Origin: Psychrobacter sp. I-STPA6b | Lineage (GTDB): Bacteria > Pseudomonadota > Gammaproteobacteria > Pseudomonadales > Moraxellaceae | Assembly: GCF_020662265.1 (NCBI RefSeq) | Contig: NZ_VEWM01000122.1 | Span: 124,001 to 188,000 of the forward strand | Length of the DNA: 64,000 nt | Direction of reading: 5' to 3' | Position numbers and translations under genes: made by a program | The notes under the pieces: model-generated | Seen by the model: the letters and a program-made list of their open reading frames with translations, nothing else | What the model was told of the DNA's origin: nothing | Database searches by the model: none | Shown here: in pieces, positions 27,972 through 39,495 of the stretch | How the letters are laid out: every line of letters starts with the position of its first letter | How positions within the stretch are numbered: position 1 is the first letter of the stretch

Positions 27972-28607
27972 TTAAGGTTGTATTAAGCCATGTCGCATGG
28001 CTAGATGAGTGAGTTTGACATCACTGTCAACACCGACTTTTTCATAAATACGATAGCGGTAAGTGTTAATGGTTTTGACACTGACAAAAAGCTGATCTGC
28101 TATCTGTTGCGCACTTTGGCAGTTAACAACCATCATAGCAACCTGTTTTTCACGCTCACTGAGTAAGTCAAATGGTGAGCCATCATTTTCTGATAGTAGT
28201 ACTTCTGCCAGTTGTTCAGCGACATCGCTACTAAAATAACGCCCACCTTGGTGTACTTTTTTGATAGCACGTATCATCTCATCAAGTGGTGTACCTTTGG
28301 TGATATATCCATGTACTCCAGCTTTTAAAAGCATGGATGGATAAGGCTGAGCAGACAAACTGCTAACCGCTAATATTTTGACGCCTGTATTTAGTTGTAC
28401 TAAGCGTTTAGTCGCTTCGACACCACCAATATTAGGCATGTTCACATCAAGTAATACGACATCGGGACTATGGCTTTTGACCATTTTAATGGCTGTTTCG
28501 CCATTTTCTGCTTCTCCAATAACATCAATGTCAGGGCTATCTGCCAGCATTCTACTAATACCCATACGGACTAAATCATGGTCATCAACGACTAAAACTC
28601 GGATCAT
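27972..28607 (-). CDS. LuxR/NarL-type response regulator, GacA/UvrY-like
   Basis: 211 residues from ATG 28607 (MIRVLVVDDHDLVRMGI); a GTG four codons upstream is an alternative. The receiver has DD near residues 8-9, the phosphoacceptor Asp in VVLLDVNMPNIGG and the Lys in ITKGTP. A GerE-type helix-turn-helix follows (LSEREKQVAMMVVNCQSAQQIADQLFVSVKTINTYRYRIYEK). The close similarity to GacA suggests control of Rsm/Csr small RNAs. Its kinase is not in the window. It precedes pilS, so biofilm and pilus control may be linked. Confidence 0.85.
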   Translation of the reverse strand: MIRVLVVDDHDLVRMGISRMLADSPDIDVIGEAENGETAIKMVKSHSPDVVLLDVNMPNIGGVEATKRLVQLNTGVKILAVSSLSAQPYPSMLLKAGVHGYITKGTPLDEMIRAIKKVHQGGRYFSSDVAEQLAEVLLSENDGSPFDLLSEREKQVAMMVVNCQSAQQIADQLFVSVKTINTYRYRIYEKVGVDSDVKLTHLAMRHGLIQP

Positions 28608-28839
28608 ATAACTACTCACTTTTGTTGTGCTGGCTAATTCTTACAGATATGTAAATATATATTGCTAGTATACAAACCTATTGTAGAAAAATTTCATTAT
28701 TGGTAGATTTGAAACGCTTAGAAACATCTGATGGTTAACCTAAAACGTAATTGGTGGTAATATTATCTAATATAATACCCTTACCTTTACTTTATATCTC
28801 ATACTTTTGATGTATTTTCAAATATAACAAGGAACTTCC

Positions 28840-29958
28840 ATGATAAGCTCAGACTTTACGCCTCGTCAATTGGCGTCTATCTTTGCATTGTGCTGTGGCG
28901 CAATGATTTCTACTAGCGCCGTAGCCGCGCTCACAATTAGTGAACCAAGCCCAAGTTATGGAACGGCACGTATTAGTATGGGAGGAGCTGATAGCCTATC
29001 ACAAGCTCGTACAATTATGTACTCTAATAATACTACAGGTCAAAGTAGTAATGTCGCCACAACGGTCAGACGTGTTGATAATGGCTATAGTAATATTAAT
29101 AAGGGCAACTATACAAATACTACTTATGCATCAAACTATAATAATATATATAGTAGTAATAACCACTATTATGACCCTTTGAGTATTACGACAGGTTCAC
29201 GGGGTGCAGTAGTCTTAGATTTGAGTACAAATACACCTATTTATGAAAAAAATGCCAACGTTGCCCGTCCCATTGCATCTATTACTAAGTTAATGACAGC
29301 GATGGTCATACTTGATGGTGGGCAGAGTATGAATGAAGAAATTATCATTCAAAGTGCTGATGTGGCAAAAAAATACTATAGTAACTATGAAAAAACTTCC
29401 GGTACTAACTTAAAAGTAGGAGATAGACTCAATCGTGCTGAATTGTTATTGATGATGCTAATGAAGTCAGAAAATCCAGCAGGTAAAGCATTAGCACGAA
29501 GTTACCCAGGTGGATATAATGCTTTTGTGCGAGCAATGAATCAAAAAGCACAGTCATTAGGCATGACATCCGCATTTTTTGGTGACCCAACTGGATTGGA
29601 TGTCCGTAATGTTGCTTCCCCCAATGACTTAGTGAAGATGGTACGTGCTGCTGGTAACTATGAAGTGATTCGTCGATTCACGACCACACCCAGTTATGAT
29701 TTCTTTGTTGCAAATTATTCTGAGGGCAATCGTCGCTACCTTGCCCGTAATACTAACTATTTAGTGCGTGATGCTATTTATCCTATTGGTATTTCAAAAA
29801 CTGGATTTATTAATGAAGCGGGGCGTTGTGTGGTGATGGAGACGATGGTAAATAATCGTCCTTCTATTATTGTACTACTAGGGGCAAACAGTTCAGCGAC
29901 TCGTTGGAGTGATGCTGAAAATATTTTAAATAGTCTTGCATTAAGACGTACTATCTAA
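28840..29958 (+). CDS. pbpG: D-alanyl-D-alanine endopeptidase PBP7 (S11 family)
   Basis: Periplasmic enzyme that cuts peptidoglycan cross-links. A signal peptide ends near AVAA (residue about 29), followed by an unusual Asn/Tyr/Ser-rich spacer (residues about 65-115, NNIYSSNNHYYDP) before the penicillin-binding domain. Catalytic motifs: S147-I-T-K150, S210-E-N, and K320-T-G. The length of 372 is longer than E. coli PBP7 (about 310) because of the spacer. AAGGAA precedes ATG. Monocistronic, with its own terminator. Confidence 0.9.
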   Translation: MISSDFTPRQLASIFALCCGAMISTSAVAALTISEPSPSYGTARISMGGADSLSQARTIMYSNNTTGQSSNVATTVRRVDNGYSNINKGNYTNTTYASNYNNIYSSNNHYYDPLSITTGSRGAVVLDLSTNTPIYEKNANVARPIASITKLMTAMVILDGGQSMNEEIIIQSADVAKKYYSNYEKTSGTNLKVGDRLNRAELLLMMLMKSENPAGKALARSYPGGYNAFVRAMNQKAQSLGMTSAFFGDPTGLDVRNVASPNDLVKMVRAAGNYEVIRRFTTTPSYDFFVANYSEGNRRYLARNTNYLVRDAIYPIGISKTGFINEAGRCVVMETMVNNRPSIIVLLGANSSATRWSDAENILNSLALRRTI

Positions 29959-29979
29959 AAGACAAAACATATTAGTAAT

Positions 29980-30013
29980 AAAAAACCTTGAGCATTATCT
30001 CAAGGTTTTTTTA
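29980..30013. terminator. Bidirectional terminator
   Basis: AAAAACCTTGAG and CTCAAGGTTTTT with a 6-nt loop, A tract on one side and T tract on the other. It closes pbpG and the zinc operon, which converge here. Confidence 0.9.
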
Positions 30014-30053
30014 TCGCTATTTTTTAACTAAAGTTTTTACATAAGTCCTATGC

Positions 30054-31436
30054 TTATTTTTTGATTACCCCAAACCATGTCAATTCAGATGGGGTGAATT
30101 CTAAGTCGATGGCAGGTTTTAAGCTGGCAGATTTGGGGTCAATGATGGCAATTTGTTTTTTACCAGCATTTAACACATAGACATTATTACTATTGGGGTT
30201 AACAACAAGTTTTGGACCGCCATGCCCACCATCTTTGACACCATCGCTGATAACATCAAGGGTTTTGATGGGTTTAAAGTTTTGAGCCACATCCAAAATG
30301 GTGACTTTGCCTAAGTCATCAAGTAGTAGTAAATAGTTACCAGTGCTGTCAAACTCATAGCTTAACACTTTACGCTCTTTGTCTGTCGTCCAAGTGATGG
30401 CAGAAAACTCTTTAGTGACAGGATTAATCAAATGTGGTTGACCACATGCCGTACCCACCAAAAACTCATGATGGGGGCTGGTGGCAAATGAGCCGATACG
30501 AGATGGATAAGCAGGTCGACCAGGGCGTTGACATTGATTGTTACTAATACTGGCAGGGTTAAGTAGTTTTTCTGAGGTAAACTCATTATCAACTTTATGT
30601 ACACTCACCACACCATCGCCACAAGCAAATACGCTGTAATCACCTGCACTGCCACTACCATGTAGGCTTGGACAAGCAGTGGGTAGCTCTTGGTGCTTGT
30701 GATAATGGTCGTTATGTTGTTGATAGACCACAACTCTGTCAGCAAGTGGGCTACCTGTACTTTCTAGGCGAGCGGTGGTAATGATATACTCTCCTTGAGC
30801 CTCTGCTGTACCATGCATATTAGGGGTGAGTTTTTGATAAGGCAGTTTGCCTTTATCAATACCCTCATCTGTGACTAAGACAAAGCCTGCTGGCTTAATA
30901 TATTTGTCCACAGGATTACCTTGTTCGCCTTTACCATCAAAAAATAATCCTGCCTGTGTGCCATGTGTTTGATAATGGTTGGGGGTAAAGTAAGGTAAAC
31001 TTGTCAACATTTTACGAACTTCACCAGCATAAGCGTGGTCATGGTCACCATGGTCTTCAACCCGTAAGCCACTGTGATAAAAGTTGACTAGATTATCTTG
31101 GCGGTTTAATGCTAGGGCATATTTGCCCTCTGGGCTGGTTTGTAGGGCATCAATATGTCCAGCATTTCCAAAAGTCTGGATAATTTTGTTTTGAGCAATG
31201 CTGTAGACATAAGCCGTATCACTGTCGTGGTCAGTGATAAGTAGTCGTCCTTGAGCAACTTCTGCATCCACCCCTTCATCATGATGGTGATGGTGGTCGT
31301 GATGATGGTCAACCGTTGCATTGGCTCGGTCTTCTGATGAGCCACAAGCGGTTAGGGTGCTGATGGTTAAGCCACCAAATAAGGCAAAAGCGATGGCTTT
31401 GGTTAATGGGTGTTTAGTAAGCGTTATATTTAGCAT
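30054..31436 (-). CDS. AztD-like zinc chaperone lipoprotein (beta-propeller)
   Basis: Lipoprotein signal ends in STLTACGS; a His cluster (VDHHHDHHHHHDEG) follows within 20 residues. The rest is a seven-bladed-type propeller with the AztD hallmark VEDHGDHDHAYAGE (residues about 120-134), QTHGTQAG, a His-rich HNDHYHKH strand and GHGGPK. AztD in Paracoccus is a periplasmic protein that hands zinc to the AztC binding protein of an ABC importer; no such ABC genes are nearby. The start is ATG 31436, with GGAG 6 bp upstream; a TTG four codons earlier is rejected. Last gene of the znuD operon, 54 bp after its paralogue. Confidence 0.82.
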   Translation of the reverse strand: MLNITLTKHPLTKAIAFALFGGLTISTLTACGSSEDRANATVDHHHDHHHHHDEGVDAEVAQGRLLITDHDSDTAYVYSIAQNKIIQTFGNAGHIDALQTSPEGKYALALNRQDNLVNFYHSGLRVEDHGDHDHAYAGEVRKMLTSLPYFTPNHYQTHGTQAGLFFDGKGEQGNPVDKYIKPAGFVLVTDEGIDKGKLPYQKLTPNMHGTAEAQGEYIITTARLESTGSPLADRVVVYQQHNDHYHKHQELPTACPSLHGSGSAGDYSVFACGDGVVSVHKVDNEFTSEKLLNPASISNNQCQRPGRPAYPSRIGSFATSPHHEFLVGTACGQPHLINPVTKEFSAITWTTDKERKVLSYEFDSTGNYLLLLDDLGKVTILDVAQNFKPIKTLDVISDGVKDGGHGGPKLVVNPNSNNVYVLNAGKKQIAIIDPKSASLKPAIDLEFTPSELTWFGVIKK

Positions 31437-31490
31437 AATCAACTCCAAATATAGATGGATTAAATATTAAAAACTCATGAAAGCAATTAA

Positions 31491-33245
<1,755 letters not shown>

Positions 33246-33293
33246 AACATTGTCCTTTGTATAAACTGTTCAATAATGAAAAATAGATGGGGT

Positions 33294-35801
33294 TTATTCC
33301 TTACCCTTAATCACATCTTTGCCATAGCTTTTGGCAACAGAATTACCATAGATACTGAGCGTTGTACCTGCATTGGCTAAACGGTCAATATCAGCTTTGG
33401 CACTATCGTCTAATTTGTTAACGTTCAGCTCTAAGGTTTTAAGCATAGGTACTTGTACTAGACCTGCTAAGCTGTTGATTTGGTTATAGTCTGCTTTGAG
33501 TAAATCAAGTTTTGCTAAGTTTGCAAAGGCAGATAAGTTGGTTAGTTTATTACCCGTTAAATAGACGGTTTTTAGCTCATGGTTTTGGCTTAATACAGGC
33601 AGTGTGGTTAGTTTATTTTCCATTAAGCCCAGCTCAGTGAGTGTGGTTAAGCCAGATAAGGCACTGGCATCGCTGATGGCGTTATAGTTTAAGTTCAGCA
33701 CTTGTAGTTTGGGCAAGCTGTTAACAAAACTGATGTCTTGCACGTTGTTACTGTCAGCTGATACATGAGTTAAATTGGGGTAACGACTTAAAAAGCTTAA
33801 ATCAGTCGCAGGTTTGTCTTTTGGCTTATCGTTATTTTGGTCATCATTGTGGTCAACAAAGTTATCAGACAAATTGATATTGGTGAGTTTTGGTAGATTT
33901 GCCAAAAAGTCATAATTACGAATACCCGTGCCTGCCACACTTAAGGTTTCCAGATTAGGGAATTTACTGACAATCAATGAGCTATCAGGTACAGGGGCAT
34001 AGTCTAGATACAATTCTTTAACCCCAGTAAAATACTGTAAACCATTAATCTGCAATGGGTTTTTTTCATCATACAAGACTAAAGTGCTGACACCTGCCAG
34101 ATATTTTTGTACGTTCTCTTGGCTTGGATTGTCATAATCAAATGCAACCGTTGAGGGTGCGGTTTGCAAGCTATCAAGCAATGATTGGTTATCAATACCA
34201 GCATCTTTAAATGCCAAGGTTTTTAATTGGGCTTTGTTATAGCCCAACTGCACATCGTATAAGCCATCATTACAGCTAAGTAATGTACCGTTAGGGTGTG
34301 ATAATAGGGCTTGTGGCGTAGAGCAAGTCAGCGAAGTTTGTTTAAGCTGTTGGTAATGTCCGTCTTTTTTCTCATAGCCTAAAATCTGACCTGAAATTAC
34401 CACCAGCACTTGTGAGCCTGTGGGTTCAACAGCAATATGAGTTTGGGCAGGGTTGCCAGCAGTTTTGATAGCAGTTAGCTCGTGGTAATCAATGGCTTTT
34501 GAATTGCCCAATTCATATTCATCAAATGCCACAAATCCAGCAGGTGTGGTGTTATCACCTGCAAAGGCAATCGCTGAGCTGGTGCTGTATTGCTCAAGGC
34601 TATTGCGATAGCTATTTGCCATTGGGTTGGGCTTTTTGATAGTTTGTGGTGACCAGTTTGGTGGTGCAATCACAGGGTCACTGTGGTCACCATGTGACTG
34701 TAGATAAAGCCCACCATCTAAAAAGGTGAGTTGGTCTTTGCTGTCATCATCGTTATCACTAATAAGTACGGCATAGCGGTGATTGGCAGTGCTTGCTAAA
34801 CCAGTAATGGGATAGTTGAGGCTGGTATTACTAATAATATCACTTTCGGTAAGTTCGGCGTTGCCTGCCAAATTGGCTTTGATAACTGCCAGTTTCTGTT
34901 CGCCTGTATTGGTTTTTCCTGTCACAATCCAGCGACCTTGCTCTAAGCTGTTAAACTGCTGACCTGAGTCAGGGTGGTGAGCAAGGGTTTCTTTTTTGGT
35001 TGCCTCATTAATCACTGCCCCAACCCATGTAATATGCTCAGGGGTAAAGTCCAAAATAGACTGCTGACCGCCAATATTAGTGGCGACTGCTTGGCTGTTA
35101 AAGTCTTTATCTTGCACAATTTGTAGTAACTGCCCTTTGGTGCTATCAAAGACATAAGGCAGTTTTTGATTGGGGTTGTTAACAAAATTTAGAGTGCTAT
35201 TGATACCCACAGTATTTAAAGTGCTGGGGTCGCCGTGTCCATGAAAATGGTCGCCATGACTACCAAAAATAGATAGACGGTTTTTATCATCAAGCACATA
35301 GACATTTAGCCCCAAACTGGTGATATCCACCACATTAGCGTCAGCAATCCAGTCTTCTAATGGTTTAATAGGATTAGCAACGCTTTCATCAGTGATGTTG
35401 ACAGCATAGTAAGGTTGACCATTGGCGATACCGACAATCACAGGTAGGGCAGGGTTACTGGTTAATTTTGAAAACTGTAATGAGTCTGCAAATAATTCCC
35501 GAGCTGATAATGGGTAATCCCCTTTATATGGATAGCGTTTGTTAACATTAACTGAGCCTGCCTCATCACCATAATCATGGTCATGCCCGTGTCCATCATG
35601 GTCGTGGTCGTGTCCATGTCCGTCATGATCATGATCGTGTCCGTGGTCATGGTCATGATGATGGTGGTCATGACTATGTCCATATAAACTTTCTTTACGT
35701 TCATCAGCACTGCCACCACAGCCTGTTAAAGTTACGCTGGCAAGGGTTGCAGTTAAGGCAAAGGCTAATGAGCGATGTAAAATAGAATGACGAAATTTCA
35801 T
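33294..35801 (-). CDS. His-rich lipoprotein with AztD-like region fused to leucine-rich repeats
   Basis: 835 residues. Lipobox TLTGCG; residues about 39-74 are a His/Asp/Gly cluster (SHDHHHHDHDHGHDHD and relatives). The N-terminal 500 residues are beta-rich, with zinc-chaperone-like motifs HGDHFHGHGD, FLDGGLYLQSHGDHSD and VYVLDDKNRLSIFGSHGD. From about residue 590 to 820 there are some nine leucine-rich repeats of the 22-residue SDS22/internalin type (for example LPKLQVLNLNYNAISDASALSGL). This LRR addition is unusual for zinc chaperones and suggests a protein-binding surface. It lies 51 bp after znuD with AGGG 7 bp from ATG, and 48 bp before the next His-rich gene. Confidence 0.8.
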   Translation of the reverse strand: MKFRHSILHRSLAFALTATLASVTLTGCGGSADERKESLYGHSHDHHHHDHDHGHDHDHDGHGHDHDHDGHGHDHDYGDEAGSVNVNKRYPYKGDYPLSARELFADSLQFSKLTSNPALPVIVGIANGQPYYAVNITDESVANPIKPLEDWIADANVVDITSLGLNVYVLDDKNRLSIFGSHGDHFHGHGDPSTLNTVGINSTLNFVNNPNQKLPYVFDSTKGQLLQIVQDKDFNSQAVATNIGGQQSILDFTPEHITWVGAVINEATKKETLAHHPDSGQQFNSLEQGRWIVTGKTNTGEQKLAVIKANLAGNAELTESDIISNTSLNYPITGLASTANHRYAVLISDNDDDSKDQLTFLDGGLYLQSHGDHSDPVIAPPNWSPQTIKKPNPMANSYRNSLEQYSTSSAIAFAGDNTTPAGFVAFDEYELGNSKAIDYHELTAIKTAGNPAQTHIAVEPTGSQVLVVISGQILGYEKKDGHYQQLKQTSLTCSTPQALLSHPNGTLLSCNDGLYDVQLGYNKAQLKTLAFKDAGIDNQSLLDSLQTAPSTVAFDYDNPSQENVQKYLAGVSTLVLYDEKNPLQINGLQYFTGVKELYLDYAPVPDSSLIVSKFPNLETLSVAGTGIRNYDFLANLPKLTNINLSDNFVDHNDDQNNDKPKDKPATDLSFLSRYPNLTHVSADSNNVQDISFVNSLPKLQVLNLNYNAISDASALSGLTTLTELGLMENKLTTLPVLSQNHELKTVYLTGNKLTNLSAFANLAKLDLLKADYNQINSLAGLVQVPMLKTLELNVNKLDDSAKADIDRLANAGTTLSIYGNSVAKSYGKDVIKGKE

Positions 35802-35852
35802 AATAAAGCCCTATAATTTTTGATAATTAGTAGAAAATCATTAAACAAATCA

Positions 35853-38117
35853 CTAAAACCGATAAGTAATCCCTGCGTTGACCGAACGCTCAGGCATGGG
35901 TACATGCTCTACCAAATATGAGGAATGGTTATACGCCAATTCATTTAAGATGTTTGATACTTTTACAAAGGCGGTGTAGTCATGAATACTGGGGCTGTGA
36001 TAGACCAGCTTGGCGTCTAGCATGTTGTAGCTGGGCGTTTTGGTTTCAAAATCAGCAATTTTATCTTGCTCAAAGCGGTGATAGCCTGATAGCACCACAT
36101 CAAACTGTCCAACTTGAGCAGTGATGTCACCACCAACACGAGGGGCAGATAAACGAGGGGCATATTTACGCTCTAAACTATTATCTTCAAGCTCAATCAA
36201 TGCCAAATCAGCAAAACCACCAACACTCAACATATTATTAAAGTGATAACGGGCTTTGACCTCACCGCCATAATGTTTGGCATCGGTTTGGCTATAATCC
36301 ACCAGCTTAAATCCTGCTGATTCCCCTGATGTCACCACATCTTGGGTTTTGGCATAGATATAATCGTTAGTTTGGTTATAAAACCCTGTGATACTGGCAT
36401 CAAAGCCTGATTGTTTGCCCGTAGTAGTACGATTGCTATCACGGTTGTTAAAGCGATAGGTCAGCTCAATGCCATTGGTTTTTTCAGGATTGAGATTGAG
36501 GTTGCCACGCTCCCATGTGTTGGTTGCTAAGTGAGCACCATTGGCAAACAGCTCTTGAGGGGCAGGCAAGCGTTGGGTATGGCTAATACGTGCAGATACT
36601 TGGCTATTGGGGCTAAGGTATTTACCACCCTCTAGGCTAACGGATGTACCCGCATAAGACTTGCTGATATTGTGCTGGGTGTCCTCAATATTTTTAAACT
36701 CTTGGCGACCACCAAATTCTACATACCACGGTGCTTTGTTTGCAGGCAGTGCCATCGGGTTTTGGGTGAGATTGCTTGTGCCACCATGACTGTGGTCATG
36801 TCCTGCATGAGCATTGGTTTTTGAGGCAAATTTATCCTGATTATTGATGTCACTGGCATAATATGTGGGGGCTAACCGCTCAACAAAATAAACCCCAACT
36901 TGATTGCTATTGGTTTTAGGCAGATAACCCTCTAAGCCCACCGCCGAAAACTCACTACGATTGACATCAACCCCGACCATACCTTTCATAAAGCCCAGAT
37001 TGCCTGTTTTATAAGTCGCATGAGTGGCATCCACTCGACCACTTAACGCCTTATTGGCAAAGGTTGTACCTGCCACACCTTCGTCAATCTCATCGTGTTT
37101 ATAATCGGTATAGCTGGCTTTGGCACTGATTTTATCAACGCCAATCATTGGTGTTTGCTTTTCACCATAAAGTTGATAGACATCAGATTTTAAATCGACA
37201 TAAGGTGGCTCACCATGATGATGGTGATGATGATGCCCAGCACAACTTAGCTTGGTTGGGTTGTTTTTATCAGGGCTACACTGGTTATGCACATGAAAGG
37301 GCAAGCCATATTCAGAGGCTTGACGTTGATATGATGCCCCAAAATAACTGCCATCATCTAACACATAAGATGCCCCAACACTGGCATTATCTTGGGTGTA
37401 CCAACTGTTATTAATCTCTGGCGTATCCCAATGAGGTACTTGGATATTGCCTTGGTCAGTTTTTTGCACACTACTGGTTAATACAAGATTATCGCCAATA
37501 GTGCCTACCAACTCACCATACGCCAAATAGCCATCAGTCGCCTGCTGACCAACGACTGTCACCTTACCATTTAGGCGGGCAGGGGGGCGTGTGCTACGAA
37601 TATTGTCATTCACCACATTGACCACACCGCCAATTGCTCCGCCACCATACATCAATGCAGATGTACCCTTGATAACTTCCACCTGTTTTGCTCCAACCAC
37701 AGGGACAGACACCTGATGGTCTGGTGAAATTTGTGACGCATCTTGTACCGTCAAGCCGTTTTGAACCACTGCCACCCGAGGGGCGGTTTGTCCACGAATA
37801 ATCGGACGGCTTGCCCCTTGTCCAAAGGTATCAGAAGATACCCCTGCCTCACCTGCAATCATATCGCCCAAGGTGCTGGCAGGTTGTTGCTCAAGGTCGC
37901 TTTCGGTTAGAACACTGGTCGCCGTTGCCATCTCGCCTGCCTGAGCTTGTAGCGGACTGGCGGTGATAATGACAGGCTCAAAGCTCATTGTAGGCTGTCC
38001 ATCTTCTGTAACCTCAACAGTTTGTGCCATGCTGAGAGAAGGTATCATGCCCAGTGTCATTGTTGCCATTGCCAAAGCTAATGGAGTAGGTCGGTGTAAA
38101 TAGCTAAAAGTTAGCAC
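35853..38117 (-). CDS. znuD: TonB-dependent zinc receptor ZnuD
   Basis: Outer-membrane 22-strand receptor for zinc uptake. 754 residues with a signal peptide (ending SMAQT), a plug domain (ALEQQPASTLGDMIAGEAGVSS region; VEVIKGTSALMYGGGAIGGVVNVV), and a terminal Phe strand (NAGITYRF). Two His-rich extracellular loops are visible: HHHHHHH next to a Cys pair at about residue 296, and HAGHDHSHGG at about residue 437, as in Neisseria ZnuD. It starts with GTG at 38117, supported by AGGAG 7 bp upstream; the overlapping ATG is out of frame. First gene of the zinc operon, preceded by a Zur-like palindrome. Confidence 0.92.
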   Translation of the reverse strand: MLTFSYLHRPTPLALAMATMTLGMIPSLSMAQTVEVTEDGQPTMSFEPVIITASPLQAQAGEMATATSVLTESDLEQQPASTLGDMIAGEAGVSSDTFGQGASRPIIRGQTAPRVAVVQNGLTVQDASQISPDHQVSVPVVGAKQVEVIKGTSALMYGGGAIGGVVNVVNDNIRSTRPPARLNGKVTVVGQQATDGYLAYGELVGTIGDNLVLTSSVQKTDQGNIQVPHWDTPEINNSWYTQDNASVGASYVLDDGSYFGASYQRQASEYGLPFHVHNQCSPDKNNPTKLSCAGHHHHHHHGEPPYVDLKSDVYQLYGEKQTPMIGVDKISAKASYTDYKHDEIDEGVAGTTFANKALSGRVDATHATYKTGNLGFMKGMVGVDVNRSEFSAVGLEGYLPKTNSNQVGVYFVERLAPTYYASDINNQDKFASKTNAHAGHDHSHGGTSNLTQNPMALPANKAPWYVEFGGRQEFKNIEDTQHNISKSYAGTSVSLEGGKYLSPNSQVSARISHTQRLPAPQELFANGAHLATNTWERGNLNLNPEKTNGIELTYRFNNRDSNRTTTGKQSGFDASITGFYNQTNDYIYAKTQDVVTSGESAGFKLVDYSQTDAKHYGGEVKARYHFNNMLSVGGFADLALIELEDNSLERKYAPRLSAPRVGGDITAQVGQFDVVLSGYHRFEQDKIADFETKTPSYNMLDAKLVYHSPSIHDYTAFVKVSNILNELAYNHSSYLVEHVPMPERSVNAGITYRF

Positions 38118-38160
38118 AGCACATCTCCTAAACAGTTGTATAGATAGATTTATGAAAATG

Positions 38161-38216
38161 ATATAACATTACATAATAATGAATTAAGATTATAATTGTA
38201 ATAATATAACATTACA
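38161..38216 (-). promoter_or_regulatory. Zur-like operator region
   Basis: TGTAATAATATAACATTACA at 38197-38216 is an imperfect palindrome close to the gammaproteobacterial Zur box core (TGTTATANTATAACA). Its right half ATATAACATTAC is repeated exactly at 38161-38172, giving a possible second site. It lies 44-99 bp upstream of znuD. Confidence 0.72.
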
Positions 38217-38269
38217 ACAGGTTGGAGAAATAAATGATGCAATAAGAAAGAGATAGGCAAAAAAAAGGC

Positions 38270-38308
38270 AAAAAAAACCACCTCTATTGAGGAGATAGAG
38301 ATGGTGGG
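38270..38308 (-). terminator. Intrinsic terminator of the iron-regulated lipoprotein gene
   Basis: On the minus strand CCACCatCTCTAT pairs with ATAGAGGTGG and is followed by eight T residues. It isolates the znuD promoter from the upstream gene. Confidence 0.8.
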
Positions 38309-38404
38309 AGAGACGAACAATTCAGAAGATAAAATTTCACAAACCTGTGCTGGTGAGTGTTGGTTAGTTGTATTTTATATTAACGATTAGCAACAGGTGA
38401 AAAC

Positions 38405-39172
38405 CTAAAACCCCCGAGCCTTATCAGGTGTTGTTGTATCAAAAATTTGGAAAGCGCTATTTGCACCTGTACGCACTACTTTGCCATCAATGACTGCACT
38501 GGCTTCAAAATCAATACCACCACCTGCATTTTCACCACTAACAAAGTTCGGTAATGTCAGAGCATGAATTTTTAGCTGTTTATTGTGAACTGCTGTATCT
38601 GCTTTGGTTAATCTTTGACCACGAGGCTTGATAACTTCCCCTTCTGCTAAAGGCTGACTGGGATTATCATAGATAATATCTAAGTCTAACAATACAGCTT
38701 GTGACAATTGTGCCTGCCCATTGCTAACAGGAATACCAATCAGTGCTTTACTACCACGATGAACCATACGGTTATCAACAATAGCACCATCTCTAACTCG
38801 ACCTTCAGATGCCAAAGAGCTGGTACGGTTAATGACCATCAGTTTATAGCCAGCAACAGGCGTACTGGCTTGCCCAGAATAAATATCATCAACCAATTCA
38901 GGAGCAGTGCCATCAGCATTGGTTAATAAACGAGCAGATGTTTCAGCAATCGGATAGTTATTATTGTCAATGGTTAAAAAGCGCTTATTTGCATATTGGC
39001 TGTTGGTATGGTTAATAGTATTTGCATTTGCTATTGGTTGGGAGGCTTGCCCAGCTAGAGCGGACTCAAGTGGCATTGTGTTGTTACAACCTGCTAGTGC
39101 AAAGGCGAAACAGACAGCAGAGAAGGTGATACATTTGGGTAGATGTTGGTATATATATTTTGTCATTATCAT
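38405..39172 (-). CDS. Fur-box-controlled lipoprotein of unknown function
   Basis: From ATG 39172 (GGAG 5 bp upstream) the protein has 255 residues; a longer frame has no ribosome-binding site. The lipobox is ALAGCNN. The mature part is beta-rich with no family I recognise: a segment around VAGYKLMVINRTSSLASEGRVRDGAIVDNRM, then SQAVLLDLDIIYDNP and ALTLPNFVSGENAGGGIDFEASAVIDGKVVRTGANSAFQI. The Fur-like box at 39246-39264 predicts induction in low iron, so a surface iron or heme role is inferred. It is not part of the zinc operon, since a terminator follows. Confidence 0.7.
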   Translation of the reverse strand: MIMTKYIYQHLPKCITFSAVCFAFALAGCNNTMPLESALAGQASQPIANANTINHTNSQYANKRFLTIDNNNYPIAETSARLLTNADGTAPELVDDIYSGQASTPVAGYKLMVINRTSSLASEGRVRDGAIVDNRMVHRGSKALIGIPVSNGQAQLSQAVLLDLDIIYDNPSQPLAEGEVIKPRGQRLTKADTAVHNKQLKIHALTLPNFVSGENAGGGIDFEASAVIDGKVVRTGANSAFQIFDTTTPDKARGF

Positions 39173-39495
39173 AGTAACTCCAAGTGATTTCTTGTGTTCA
39201 ATGCTTTTAGTAAAGAAATTAAAGAATGATGTTAAGTCTAAGTTATTGATAATGATTACCATTTTTCTTATTATTGCGCTAAAATGGCTTGCTGTCAATG
39301 GCTATTTTTAACTTTGTATTGAACGGCTTAATATTCGTTAATGATAGATGCTATAACTTTTTAGTTGTGTTAATAGAGTGCGTCATTAATGGCACAGTAG
39401 AAAAAAGAATGGCGGTGGTGTTTGTAAAGAATATCTTGATGAATGGAATTTTTAATAGATGCTAATATAAAAGACATACGTTTGTTAATTTTAGT
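39173..39495. other. Intergenic region with Fur-like box
   Basis: A 323-bp spacer that holds the Fur-like box and promoter of the lipoprotein gene; the rest (39310-39495) lies downstream of the J-protein gene and shows no gene and no clear terminator. Confidence 0.4.
39246..39264 (-). promoter_or_regulatory. Fur-like box
   Basis: TTGATAATGATTACCATTT matches the GATAATGATAATCATTATC consensus at most positions. It is about 75 bp upstream of the 38405-39172 lipoprotein start. Confidence 0.65.

Noticed and set aside
38964..39311. 115-codon plus-strand frame
   Set aside because: Antisense to the lipoprotein with a lipobox and ribosome-binding site, and it crosses the Fur-like box.
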